This document shows positions 17,461-23,812 of a stretch of 64,000 nucleotides of DNA, one piece after another (positions within the stretch are counted from its first letter, which is position 1; every line of letters starts with the position of its first letter). This stretch comes from Flavobacterium tagetis (GTDB lineage: Bacteria > Bacteroidota > Bacteroidia > Flavobacteriales > Flavobacteriaceae): contig NZ_JAERSF010000002.1 of assembly GCF_016735615.1 (NCBI RefSeq), positions 310,001-374,000 of the forward strand. Reading direction: 5' to 3'. A program made the translations under genes and the position numbers. The notes under the pieces are model-generated. The model did not search any database. It worked only from the letters and a program-made list of their open reading frames with translations, and was not told the DNA's origin.

Positions 17461-18327
17461 CTATTTTATTCTTTCAATTTGTTTTTTTGTTAAAAGTGTA
17501 GCTTTACTAATTACATTAATATCGACGCCCAGTTCTAAAAGATTATGTGCAATTTGTTTGATAGTTAGCTTATTTGCGGATTGATTATAATAACTTGAAC
17601 CATATTGAACGAAAATTTGATCAACAGTTATTACCTTTAAATTTGCAATTTCTGCAATTTGTTCAACCGCTTTTATTGTATTTATATCTGATAAATTTTC
17701 TAATCCAAATTCATAATCTAAAACTTCTTTAACTCGTTGGTCAGGTTTTATTGTATCAATTCCAAATACCATTCGTAAATGTTGAAAAGTTGCAATTGCA
17801 ATATTTGGCAGAGAGCCAATAGGATCAGTTTTATAATTAATTAAGTCGGTTTTTGTTCCCCATTCGTTTATTAAAACAAAGTCATCAGTAATTAAAGGAT
17901 TTTCTTTTTTTAGTTGATCGATGCTTTTTAGAATATTTTTGAGAGTTTTATACTTCTTCTCATCCTTGTGTCCCCAAAAGTTGTAAAAGTCATTTTGAGT
18001 TAAATTAGCCATTAGCTCTTTGAGTTGTGTAAAATTCTTTAAATCGGGATAAGATTCTTCAATTCTTTTAATATTTGGTTCCACAACTTTATTATAGTTT
18101 CTATTTGCTGAAAGAACAATATCAATTAATCCAATAGCAGGCTTTTCTTTCGATTTAGCCGAAAAGCCAATTGTTGATTTTTGAGACGATTTTATAATTG
18201 GAATTGCGCCAAAAGACGAAAATCCATGCCCCGTTTTGGTTAGGTTTTTACTTCCTAATTCGTTTAGTTTTCTTAAAATTTCTTCTTTAGAAATGTAATG
18301 TAGAATATGAAAGTCTTTTTTACTCAT
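17461..18327 (-). CDS. Uncharacterised protein with a possible HhH-type DNA-binding core, 288 aa
   Basis: A 288-residue soluble protein. The middle (about 170-230) reads SLPNIAIATFQHLRM, GIDTIKPDQRVKEVLDYEFG and AVEQIAEIANLKVITVDQIF, a helical pattern recalling HhH-GPD-type DNA glycosylases, where a helix-hairpin-helix is followed by a conserved Asp. I cannot confirm the catalytic residues. The C-terminus (LGVDINVISKATLLTKKQIERI) looks like a small helix-turn-helix. It lies 10 nt downstream of an XRE regulator and is surely co-transcribed with it, which suggests a DNA-directed task such as repair, restriction or regulation. Confidence 0.5.
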   Translation of the reverse strand: MSKKDFHILHYISKEEILRKLNELGSKNLTKTGHGFSSFGAIPIIKSSQKSTIGFSAKSKEKPAIGLIDIVLSANRNYNKVVEPNIKRIEESYPDLKNFTQLKELMANLTQNDFYNFWGHKDEKKYKTLKNILKSIDQLKKENPLITDDFVLINEWGTKTDLINYKTDPIGSLPNIAIATFQHLRMVFGIDTIKPDQRVKEVLDYEFGLENLSDINTIKAVEQIAEIANLKVITVDQIFVQYGSSYYNQSANKLTIKQIAHNLLELGVDINVISKATLLTKKQIERIK

Positions 18328-18337
18328 TTATATTTAT

Positions 18338-18574
18338 CTATAAATCCTTAATCAATTCACTTGGGTGAATTTTTAAAGCTTGTGCAATCTTAAACAAAGT
18401 GCTTACTTTCATTTCTTGCGAACCTTTAATATATTTTCTTAAATTTTCTACATCCATTTCAGCATCATGAGCAACTTCTCTTGGTTTCAAATCATTGCTG
18501 TTAATCACATCTTTTATCTTATTTCCAAGTTCTTTTACCACTTTTGGAATTTCGCTTTTTCTTTCTCTTTTCAT
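18338..18574 (-). CDS. XRE-family HTH regulator, 78 aa
   Basis: A compact DNA-binding protein. After a basic N-terminus comes a HTH_3-type domain: LKPREVAHDAEMDVENLRKYIKGSQEMKVSTLFKIAQALKIHPSEL, in which residues about 30-73 form the five helices. It is divergent from the 111-residue gene at 18681, and the 106-nt gap between them carries three spaced direct repeats and an inverted repeat, probably its operator. It is followed at 10 nt by the 288-residue protein. A parallel arrangement (XRE gene divergent from a related small protein) occurs at 49868-50796. Confidence 0.8.
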   Translation of the reverse strand: MKRERKSEIPKVVKELGNKIKDVINSNDLKPREVAHDAEMDVENLRKYIKGSQEMKVSTLFKIAQALKIHPSELIKDL

Positions 18575-18596
18575 AGAAATGAAATTACAAGTAATA

Positions 18597-18655
18597 GATT
18601 GTTTTGATATGATTGTTGAAAATCGATTGTTTTCAACCGAAATTTTATATATTTG
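18597..18655. promoter_or_regulatory. Iterons, inverted repeat and promoter in divergent intergenic region
   Basis: GATTGTT occurs three times at a strict 14-bp step (18597, 18611, 18625). An inverted repeat GTTGAAAA (18615-18622) and TTTTCAAC (18630-18637) overlaps them. A plus-strand promoter follows: TTG (18627-18629), 18 nt, TATATTTG (18648-18655). The repeats thus sit on the -33 box of the 18681 gene and are good candidates for XRE binding. Confidence 0.55.
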
Positions 18656-18680
18656 TTTAAAATTGTAAAATAAATCTTAT

Positions 18681-19016
18681 ATGAAAATAAAAATGCAAAA
18701 TGAAGAAAGAGCCGAAGAATTGTTAGAATTAATAAGTAAAGGAAGCTACTTCAGCAAACTAAAACCAGAGCCTAAAGAAATTAACTCGTACACAATACCG
18801 CTAAAAGTATCTTCTTATAACGAATTAAATCTAATGGTTTCAGATTTGCTAAAAGCAAGTATTATTTTGCTTAATCCAGATGCAAACGGTTTGTCGAGTT
18901 TTACAAAAGACAATAATGTCAATGTTATGACTCTGCTTGAAATTGCCTTGCAGTTATTGCCAGAAGATGAAATGGAGTTGTTGGATGATTTGTGTAGAGT
19001 TTCCCTAGAACGCTAG
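18681..19016 (+). CDS. Uncharacterised small helical protein, 111 aa
   Basis: A soluble, acidic, helix-rich protein of unknown function. It is related along its length to the 104-residue protein at 49868: both have a YF..LKP start, then NSYT...KV..Y.EL...ITDLLK / MVSDLLK, and end LL/ILET...LFP.DEMELL. A 3' fragment of a third copy survives at 25142-25237. Both intact copies are divergent from an XRE regulator. The last third of this gene contains a 61-bp segment repeated identically at 25157, on the far side of the accessory region. Confidence 0.6.
   Translation: MKIKMQNEERAEELLELISKGSYFSKLKPEPKEINSYTIPLKVSSYNELNLMVSDLLKASIILLNPDANGLSSFTKDNNVNVMTLLEIALQLLPEDEMELLDDLCRVSLER
18936..18996 (+). 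repeat. 61-bp direct repeat, left copy
   Basis: Sixty-one bases near the 3' end of the 111-residue gene recur without change at 25157-25217. The two copies bracket the 19.1-25.1 kb accessory region. Confidence 0.8.
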
Positions 19017-19040
19017 TTTGATTTGTTTTTTGTCATAGAA

Positions 19041-19078
19041 TGCGTAGCGTTTCAGTTGAAGATTTCGTGGAGTGGGGG
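19041..19078 (+). repeat. Partial copy of 63-bp intergenic repeat (copy 1)
   Basis: TGCGTAGCGTTTCAGTTGAA and the following gatttcgtggagtggggg form the right half of a repeat whose full form (cgcaaagtcagagacatttgcg, then tagcgtttcagttgaagac, then ttcgtggagcgggg) occurs at 23489, 25241 and 25308. Confidence 0.7.
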
Positions 19079-19085
19079 AATTATC

Positions 19086-19117
19086 AAAAAAAACCTCGAA
19101 AGTACATTCGAGGTTTT
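19086..19117. terminator. Bidirectional terminator
   Basis: Stem AAAACCTCGAA (19090-19100) with TTCGAGGTTTT (19107-19117), A-run before and T-run after. It ends both the plus-strand small gene and the minus-strand accessory genes. Confidence 0.8.
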
Positions 19118-19137
19118 GGTTTATGAATAAATATATC

Positions 19138-19326
19138 CTAACTTTTTTTGATTCTTTTGTAAAAATAAATAACACTTCCAACTATCAAAAGAATAAGTAT
19201 CGGGTAAAAATAGTTCACAACATAATATGTGTCACCAATATTTAAATTAAAATAGTAATCGGAGAAGTAAAAAAAAACAAAAAGTATTGTGCCAATTGTT
19301 AAGAACACTAAAAATTTATTTTTCAT
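19138..19326 (-). CDS. Small membrane protein, 62 aa
   Basis: Two predicted membrane helices (about 4-24 and 38-55) and a basic C-terminus (YKRIKKS). It starts 5 nt downstream of the 132-residue secreted protein, so they are co-transcribed. Small multi-helix proteins in such arrays often act as partners or immunity factors; that role here is inference. No family recognised. Confidence 0.5.
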   Translation of the reverse strand: MKNKFLVFLTIGTILFVFFYFSDYYFNLNIGDTYYVVNYFYPILILLIVGSVIYFYKRIKKS

Positions 19327-19331
19327 TTTTT

Positions 19332-19730
19332 TTATTCAATTTCAAAACTTGATTTTACTTGAATATAACTCTTCTTGCCATCGTTACTTTTAACTAAAAC
19401 AATAGTGTAATCTTTGAGGTAATCCCAAAGCTCATAATCCCTTAATTTTATCTTTTTGTTTTCATTATAGAATTTAGACGACCTAATAAATTCTTTAAGA
19501 TTAATTTCTTTTGATTTAGTATTACAAATATTTATCTTTTGAACTTCAGTAAAGTAAAAGCCACCAATACGGGTACCACTCCCATCTTTTATATGATAAT
19601 AATTTGGATTCTCAGGATATATGGTAATATAATTACTATCATAAGCAAACAAAAGTGTATCTTTTACTTTTTCCTGAGCTCCTATAAAGCACGGGAATAA
19701 AGACAAAATAATAAGTATAGCACTTTTCAT
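19332..19730 (-). CDS. Small secreted protein, family member A1 (132 aa)
   Basis: A signal peptide (MKSAILIILSLFPCFIGAQ) precedes a domain of about 110 residues: KVKDTLLFAYDS, YYHIKDGSGTRIG, then INLKEFIRSSKFYNEN and LRDYELWDYLKDYTIVLV. It is about three quarters identical to the protein at 20792 and related to both halves of the 262-residue protein at 19986. The family carries a KDTL-[FY] start and an EFIRSSKFY helix. It lies downstream of a decayed peptidase C-terminus (19743-19860), the same order as at 20792-21573, so it may be a displaced partner of a lost effector. Confidence 0.6.
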   Translation of the reverse strand: MKSAILIILSLFPCFIGAQEKVKDTLLFAYDSNYITIYPENPNYYHIKDGSGTRIGGFYFTEVQKINICNTKSKEINLKEFIRSSKFYNENKKIKLRDYELWDYLKDYTIVLVKSNDGKKSYIQVKSSFEIE

Positions 19731-19742
19731 ATTGTTTATTTT

Positions 19743-19860
19743 TTATTGCATGGGCTTGTTTTGGAGAATCTCAAGAGCCTTTATATATGCTTTTTTGCAT
19801 ATGGTAATTCATTCCAAGCTTTTACATCGCTATCTCTCTCTCGGTCTCAAGGCTCTCGCT
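19743..19860 (-). pseudogene. Decayed C-terminus of the HExxH lipoprotein family (copy 2)
   Basis: On the minus strand a short stretch still reads DSDVKAWNELPYAKKHI before a stop, which matches the C-terminus of the better-preserved remnant at 21209-21573 (DSDVKAWNELPDATKASIEAL) and, more remotely, the intact 443-residue lipoprotein. Frameshifts and stops have broken it. It marks a duplicated unit: remnant followed by a 132-residue secreted protein. Confidence 0.6.
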
Positions 19861-19985
19861 CGTACACTCAATGTTGGAAATCAATAGACCATTGTCTAGA
19901 AGATAATTATCGTAAATGAGCTTCTGAATTCAAAATGTACGTTTACGAGCGAGGCATTCGTTGCAGTAAGCATATTGTTAAAATG

Positions 19986-20774
19986 TTAATCATAAACTGC
20001 CTCGCCAACATTTACTTTAATGAGCTCACGTTCATCTGTTTTAACAAAGTAGACAACATAATTGCCAAGGAAATTGACTAAACTGGTTTCATACAATTTT
20101 TGCTTTCTATCTTTATTATAAAATCTAGAGGACTCAACAAATTCTTTAAAATTAATTAACTTGTTTATTGCAGAACCTTTTTGTATGTCTTGTTTTTCAA
20201 AAAATAGATGTTGTTTGTCATTGCTATCTTTAATTAAATACCATTTGGGGTTAACTTTTGATTGATAGACATATTCATTATCGAGTTTAAAATAAAGCGT
20301 ATCTTTTATTTTATTTTGAACGACATTCCAATCTTTATCACGTCTTGGATAATAAGAAGTATAGCTTAACTTTCGAGGTCTAATAAATTCATCTCCATTT
20401 ACAAAAAAAATAGTATATTTATTAGTCAGAGAATCTTGAAGTTTGTTATCATCGACAATCTGGTTATACTTTCCATCAAAATAAAACTTTCTATTTTCAA
20501 TATATTCTTTAATTGACAGGATTTTTTTAGGTTTTAAATTTTTTATTAAATAACCATCTCCAATAAAGAATATGTTGCCATTAGTTTTCGTGCGCTTCAT
20601 ATATTCATCCGTAGCTTTAATCCACTCAGAATAAGTTTCGTTACCCATATTTGCAGTAATTGTAGGCGAAATAGTGTAATATTTATCTACACTAAAATAA
20701 AGCGTATCTTTTTTTTGAGCAAATATTGTACTCACAAAAAAGAAATAGAATAGAGGTAGGGCATATATTTTCAC
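19986..20774 (-). CDS. Secreted protein with two copies of the small-protein domain, 262 aa
   Basis: After a signal peptide (ending STIFAQ) the protein holds two related domains. The first begins KKDTLYFSVDKYY (about 20) and has SIKEYIENRKFYFDGK; the second begins IKDTLYFKLDNEY (about 155) and has NFKEFVESSRFYNKDR. Both match the 132-residue proteins on either side, so this is an in-frame tandem duplication of that domain. The start is a GTG (complement of CAC at 20772-20774); an ATG two bases upstream is out of frame. It lies 17 nt from the next gene upstream. Confidence 0.6.
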   Translation of the reverse strand: MKIYALPLFYFFFVSTIFAQKKDTLYFSVDKYYTISPTITANMGNETYSEWIKATDEYMKRTKTNGNIFFIGDGYLIKNLKPKKILSIKEYIENRKFYFDGKYNQIVDDNKLQDSLTNKYTIFFVNGDEFIRPRKLSYTSYYPRRDKDWNVVQNKIKDTLYFKLDNEYVYQSKVNPKWYLIKDSNDKQHLFFEKQDIQKGSAINKLINFKEFVESSRFYNKDRKQKLYETSLVNFLGNYVVYFVKTDERELIKVNVGEAVYD

Positions 20775-20791
20775 ATTAAATACTTTTTAAA

Positions 20792-21190
20792 TTATTCAAT
20801 TTCAAAACTTGCTTCTACTTGTAAGTAACTTTTTTTACCATCTTCAGTTTTGACTAAAAAAATAACATAATTTTTAAGGTAATCCCAAAGATCATAATCT
20901 CTTAATTTTAACCTTCTATTTTCATCATAGAATTTAGACGACCTAATAAATTCTTTAAGACTAATTTCTCTTTTTTTAGTCTCGTAATTCTGTATCTTTT
21001 GAACTCCTGTAAAGTAAAAGTCACCGATATTAGCACCACTCCCATCTTTTATGTAAAAATGATTTGGAATTTCTGTATGTGTAATAATATATTGGCTATC
21101 ATAAGAAAAGAATAGTGTATCTTTTACTTTTTCCTGAGCTCCTACAAAGCACGGAAATAAAGACAAAATAATAAGTATAGCACTTTTCAT
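20792..21190 (-). CDS. Small secreted protein, family member A2 (132 aa)
   Basis: A near twin of the 19332 protein: the same signal peptide with one change (CFVGAQ for CFIGAQ), EKVKDTLFFSYDS, FYIKDGSGANIG, SLKEFIRSSKFYDEN and LRDYDLWDYLKNYVIFLV. Its start is 18 nt downstream of the stop of the hybrid pseudogene at 21209. It probably acts in the periplasm or at the cell surface. Homology between the two units covers coding and upstream sequence, so the copies arose by segmental duplication. Confidence 0.6.
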   Translation of the reverse strand: MKSAILIILSLFPCFVGAQEKVKDTLFFSYDSQYIITHTEIPNHFYIKDGSGANIGDFYFTGVQKIQNYETKKREISLKEFIRSSKFYDENRRLKLRDYDLWDYLKNYVIFLVKTEDGKKSYLQVEASFEIE

Positions 21191-21208
21191 ATCGTTTATT
21201 TTTTATTA

Positions 21209-21573
21209 TTAATTATTGCAAGGGCTTGTTTTGGAGAATTTCTCCACTCTACTAGCAAGAGCTTCTATAGATGCTTTTGTTGCATCTGGTAATTCATTCC
21301 AAGCTTTTACATCGCTATCCCTCAACCCTCCCCAAGCAAGAGCCTCGTAAAATTCATCATTTGGCGCTTCACCATAATACGCTGTATAAGCGCTAATGTC
21401 AGCAGGAAAAAGACCTTCTTTGCCATAATGCTTATAAAAGCTAACCCATTTTCTGAGATTACTCTCGGTAAAATTGTTCTCTTTTGAAACCGAACGAATT
21501 GAATAATTGTTTTTAGAACTTCCTGAACACAGCGAAGTTTAAACTCATAATTATACTTTACTTTTCTTTCCAT
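21209..21573 (-). pseudogene. Hybrid pseudogene: IS3-type orfA start fused to peptidase C-terminus
   Basis: The frame opens MERKVKYNYEFKLRCVQEVL, the start of an IS3-family orfA. At a five-base T run (21510-21514) the frame shifts; in the next frame it continues SIRSVSKENNFTESNLRKW and SFYKHYGKEGLFP, still orfA. Near 21403 it passes without a break into ADISAYTAYYGEAPNDEFYE and ALAWGGLRDSDVKAWNELP, then ends SPCNN. The second part matches the C-terminus of the lipoprotein at 22035 (YEAIAWAGLKGTASWNAL). So an IS inserted in a peptidase gene and the rest was deleted. It is not likely to be made. Confidence 0.65.
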
Positions 21574-21616
21574 AAAAATGCCCCCAAATAGTGTCTGACT
21601 TTTTTGGGGCAGTTCA
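21404..21616 (-). mobile_element. IS3-family remnant: left end and orfA fragment
   Basis: The end sequence at 21592-21616 (minus strand TGAACTGCCCCAAAAAAGTC...) has the form of an IS3-group inverted repeat. It is followed by the first part of orfA with a helix-turn-helix. The rest of orfA, orfB and the right end are missing. Confidence 0.6.
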
Positions 21617-21670
21617 GAGACATTTTGCGCAGTTTTTTAGTTGGACTCTTAGAAAGTATATTTAGATATT

Positions 21671-22027
21671 TTACTCGCAAGTAATTTTCCTTACAAGATG
21701 GTCAACGGCATAAGATTTTTTTTTGTCTTTTAAATAGACAACGAAGTAATAATTTTTATTTGCATTATCATTTTGTACAATACTATTTAGCTGTTCTCTA
21801 CTAGTATTTATTGTTAATTTATTACTACTTGAAATAGGATTCGAACTAAAAAAGATTTTTTTATTATTTATCATAAATTTGAAACCTGATACTTCTTGAT
21901 TGTTAGTGTTTTTTCTATAGACGATTTCATCAGCTTTATTGTCAAATTCAAAAATGATTTTTTTCTGATTTTGTGAGAAAACTTGAAAGCTCACAGTCAT
22001 TAACATTGTTATCAATATCTTTTTCAT
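21671..22027 (-). CDS. Small secreted protein paired with HExxH lipoprotein, 118 aa
   Basis: A signal peptide (about 1-19, cleaved near VFSQ) is followed by a beta-rich domain of about 95 residues with KKIIFEFDNKADEIVYRKN, VSGFKFMINNKKIFF and NYYFVVYLKDKKKSYAVDHL. The last part recalls the DKKKSY stretch in the 132-residue proteins (GKKSYIQV, GKKSYLQV), so it may be a remote member of that family. Its start lies 7 nt after the stop of the peptidase-like lipoprotein, so the two are co-translated. An inhibitor or immunity role towards that protein is inferred from position only. Confidence 0.6.
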   Translation of the reverse strand: MKKILITMLMTVSFQVFSQNQKKIIFEFDNKADEIVYRKNTNNQEVSGFKFMINNKKIFFSSNPISSSNKLTINTSREQLNSIVQNDNANKNYYFVVYLKDKKKSYAVDHLVRKITCE

Positions 22028-22034
22028 ATTCTAT

Positions 22035-23366
22035 TTAATTACATTGTGTACTCCCCGTTGAAAGCCAAGAGTTATATGTGCTTGTAATACTTTGTTTTTT
22101 TGCTTCTGTTAATGCATTCCAAGATGCAGTGCCTTTTAGGCCTGCCCAAGCAATAGCTTCATACTGAGATTGAGTTAGTCCAGAATCATATCCTTTTAAA
22201 AAAGAAATAATCGTATCTATGTAATGAGCTGCCATTTGTTCATGCTGCATTCCATTTACACCATATCGTGTATAATAGTCATAAAGCCCTGGATAATTAT
22301 GTTGTGTTAACATTTGATTTAATTTAGTAACATCAATTTCCCCATTCACAGAAGACAAACTTAATAGTTTTCTAAACATTTCAGCATGAATCATTTCGTG
22401 CATAAACGTTCTTGCTACATCAAGTCCTGGTCTATTCAAATTATTGAGATTAAAAGAAATATCAATAAGATAATTTGAAGGAGGACTTGTTTCTGCATTT
22501 ACACCATTTGACATAGTACTACTTGCAGATAATTTTAAGTTTGCAACCGAAAAATTACCATCAAAATTACTTAGATATTTTTGAAAAGTTGCTGATCCTC
22601 CCAACTTAGCAAATACGGAAGCTAAACAAGGATTATTCGAAAATGATGGATCTGTGATTATTATTATAGTTGTTTCTGATGGATTTGTTGTCCCGGCGCC
22701 GCCGCCGCCGCCATATTGAGGATGGGGTTCTCCATCATCAAAACCTCCTCCATCGCAATATAGCAATTTTATAGGAGTAAAACTACCATCTCCATTCCAC
22801 CATCCTAAAAATGTACAGTCTAAATTTTCTTCACGCCATTTTGCAGTTAATGAAGGCTGAACTTTCTGATCATTCTTAAATTTAAAAGCACTGCTTTTGT
22901 TCGTACTTAAATCTTGTATAAATATCTGACCGTTAAAATTATCTTTTACAGAGTAATAACTATAGTTTTTATCTGAGATATTGGCACTCTCACTTTCTGT
23001 GAATATTTGAACATAATACATTTTAAAGTTATTAGGCTCATTTTTTATAAACATCAAACGATGATGGTCATTGTATAATGTTCCATTTTCATCTGAAGTG
23101 CTTAAATTTTCTTTGAGTGTAAAAGGAACTTCAATTACCTCTCCATCCTTGCCGTTTGATACTATGGCATTTTCCCACTGCAATTTGCTAATATGTTGCA
23201 GAATGGAAGTATTATATTCTGATTTGTGATCATTGAACCAGTTTTTTGCTTCTCCAGTTGGTTGAATGTTAAGATTACTGCTGTTATCCTCAGAGGCGCA
23301 GTTTGTAATTAAAAGGACGCATACTAGAAGCATACTGCCCTTTATAAGGCTTGTAAATTTTTTCAT
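22035..23366 (-). CDS. Lipoprotein with conserved N-terminal domain and HExxH peptidase-like C-terminus
   Basis: I use the ATG at 23366 (MKKFTSLIKG), giving 443 residues with lipobox LLITNC. The N-terminal domain (about 35-205) has AKNWFNDHK, LQWENAIVSNGKDGEVIEVPFTL and a GDGSFTPIKLLYCDGG close. A Gly-rich linker (about 207-225) leads to the C-terminal part with FMHEMIHAEM (HExxH at about 323-327) and a later HEQMAAHYID (about 375), a zincin-like layout. The C-terminus QYEAIAWAGLKGTASW recurs in two remnants nearby. The neighbour at 23813 shares the N-terminal domain but not the C-terminus. The build resembles polymorphic toxins; protease activity is predicted, not shown. Confidence 0.7.
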   Translation of the reverse strand: MKKFTSLIKGSMLLVCVLLITNCASEDNSSNLNIQPTGEAKNWFNDHKSEYNTSILQHISKLQWENAIVSNGKDGEVIEVPFTLKENLSTSDENGTLYNDHHRLMFIKNEPNNFKMYYVQIFTESESANISDKNYSYYSVKDNFNGQIFIQDLSTNKSSAFKFKNDQKVQPSLTAKWREENLDCTFLGWWNGDGSFTPIKLLYCDGGGFDDGEPHPQYGGGGGAGTTNPSETTIIIITDPSFSNNPCLASVFAKLGGSATFQKYLSNFDGNFSVANLKLSASSTMSNGVNAETSPPSNYLIDISFNLNNLNRPGLDVARTFMHEMIHAEMFRKLLSLSSVNGEIDVTKLNQMLTQHNYPGLYDYYTRYGVNGMQHEQMAAHYIDTIISFLKGYDSGLTQSQYEAIAWAGLKGTASWNALTEAKKQSITSTYNSWLSTGSTQCN

Positions 23367-23488
23367 AATAAATTGGTTAAATAGTTTAATTCTTATAAAC
23401 ATAAACTTTATTTTTAAATATTAAGAAAAAGATTACGATCTTTTTATAAAAATCAGTAAAACATAATCACTTTCTTCATTTTAGAAAC

Positions 23489-23552
23489 AAAAAAAACGCA
23501 AAGTCAGAGACATTTGCGTAGCGTTTCAGTTGAAGACCTCGTGGAGCAGGGG
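23489..23552 (+). repeat. 63-bp intergenic repeat (copy 2)
   Basis: Full-length copy starting with an A-run and CGCAAAGTCAGAGACATTTG, then cgtagcgtttcagttgaagac and a G-rich end. The inner CGCAAA...TTTGCG can pair, giving a small hairpin. Confidence 0.75.
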
Positions 23553-23583
23553 TTTATAAGGTTGAGATTTAATTTCTGGGAAT

Positions 23584-23622
23584 AAAAAAAACGCAAAGTC
23601 GTAGACATCTGCGTTTTTTTTT
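23584..23622. terminator. Short form of the 63-bp repeat acting as terminator hairpin (copy 3)
   Basis: AAAAAAACGCA (left) pairs with TGCGTTTTTTT (right) around gtagacatc. It is the head of the 63-bp repeat without its tail and has the build of a two-way terminator. It lies just after the stop of the 49-residue gene. Confidence 0.6.
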
Positions 23623-23650
23623 CGATTGTACACTTTGCGGAGCAAAGAGG

Positions 23651-23800
23651 TTATTTTATATTATTTTTGGTTTGTTTTGATTTGTTTTTTAAAAATTTAA
23701 ATAACAAATATATCGTATACAAGATAAATAAAGTAAATATAATTACAATGACTTGCCAAATACCTACAGATAGGCTAAAATCGTTAAATGTCTTTTCCAT
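23651..23800 (-). CDS. 49-aa single-pass membrane protein
   Basis: A short open frame from ATG (23798-23800) to TAA (23651-23653). It encodes METH... no; it begins MEKTFNDFSLSVGIWQVIVI, continues as one long hydrophobic helix to about residue 36, and ends with a basic tail (KNKSKQTKNNIK). It starts 12 nt downstream of the 355-residue lipoprotein, the position held by the 118-residue protein after the other lipoprotein. Small one-helix proteins are common as immunity factors or assembly partners, so it may be the partner of that lipoprotein. This is inference from position and size. Confidence 0.5.
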   Translation of the reverse strand: MEKTFNDFSLSVGIWQVIVIIFTLFILYTIYLLFKFLKNKSKQTKNNIK

Positions 23801-23812
23801 AAATTTATAATT

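Noticed and set aside
21322..21573. Single 83-aa gene MERKVKYNYEFK...
   Set aside because: After about 21 residues it runs out of the IS3 frame; the true continuation is in another frame, so it is a pseudogene.
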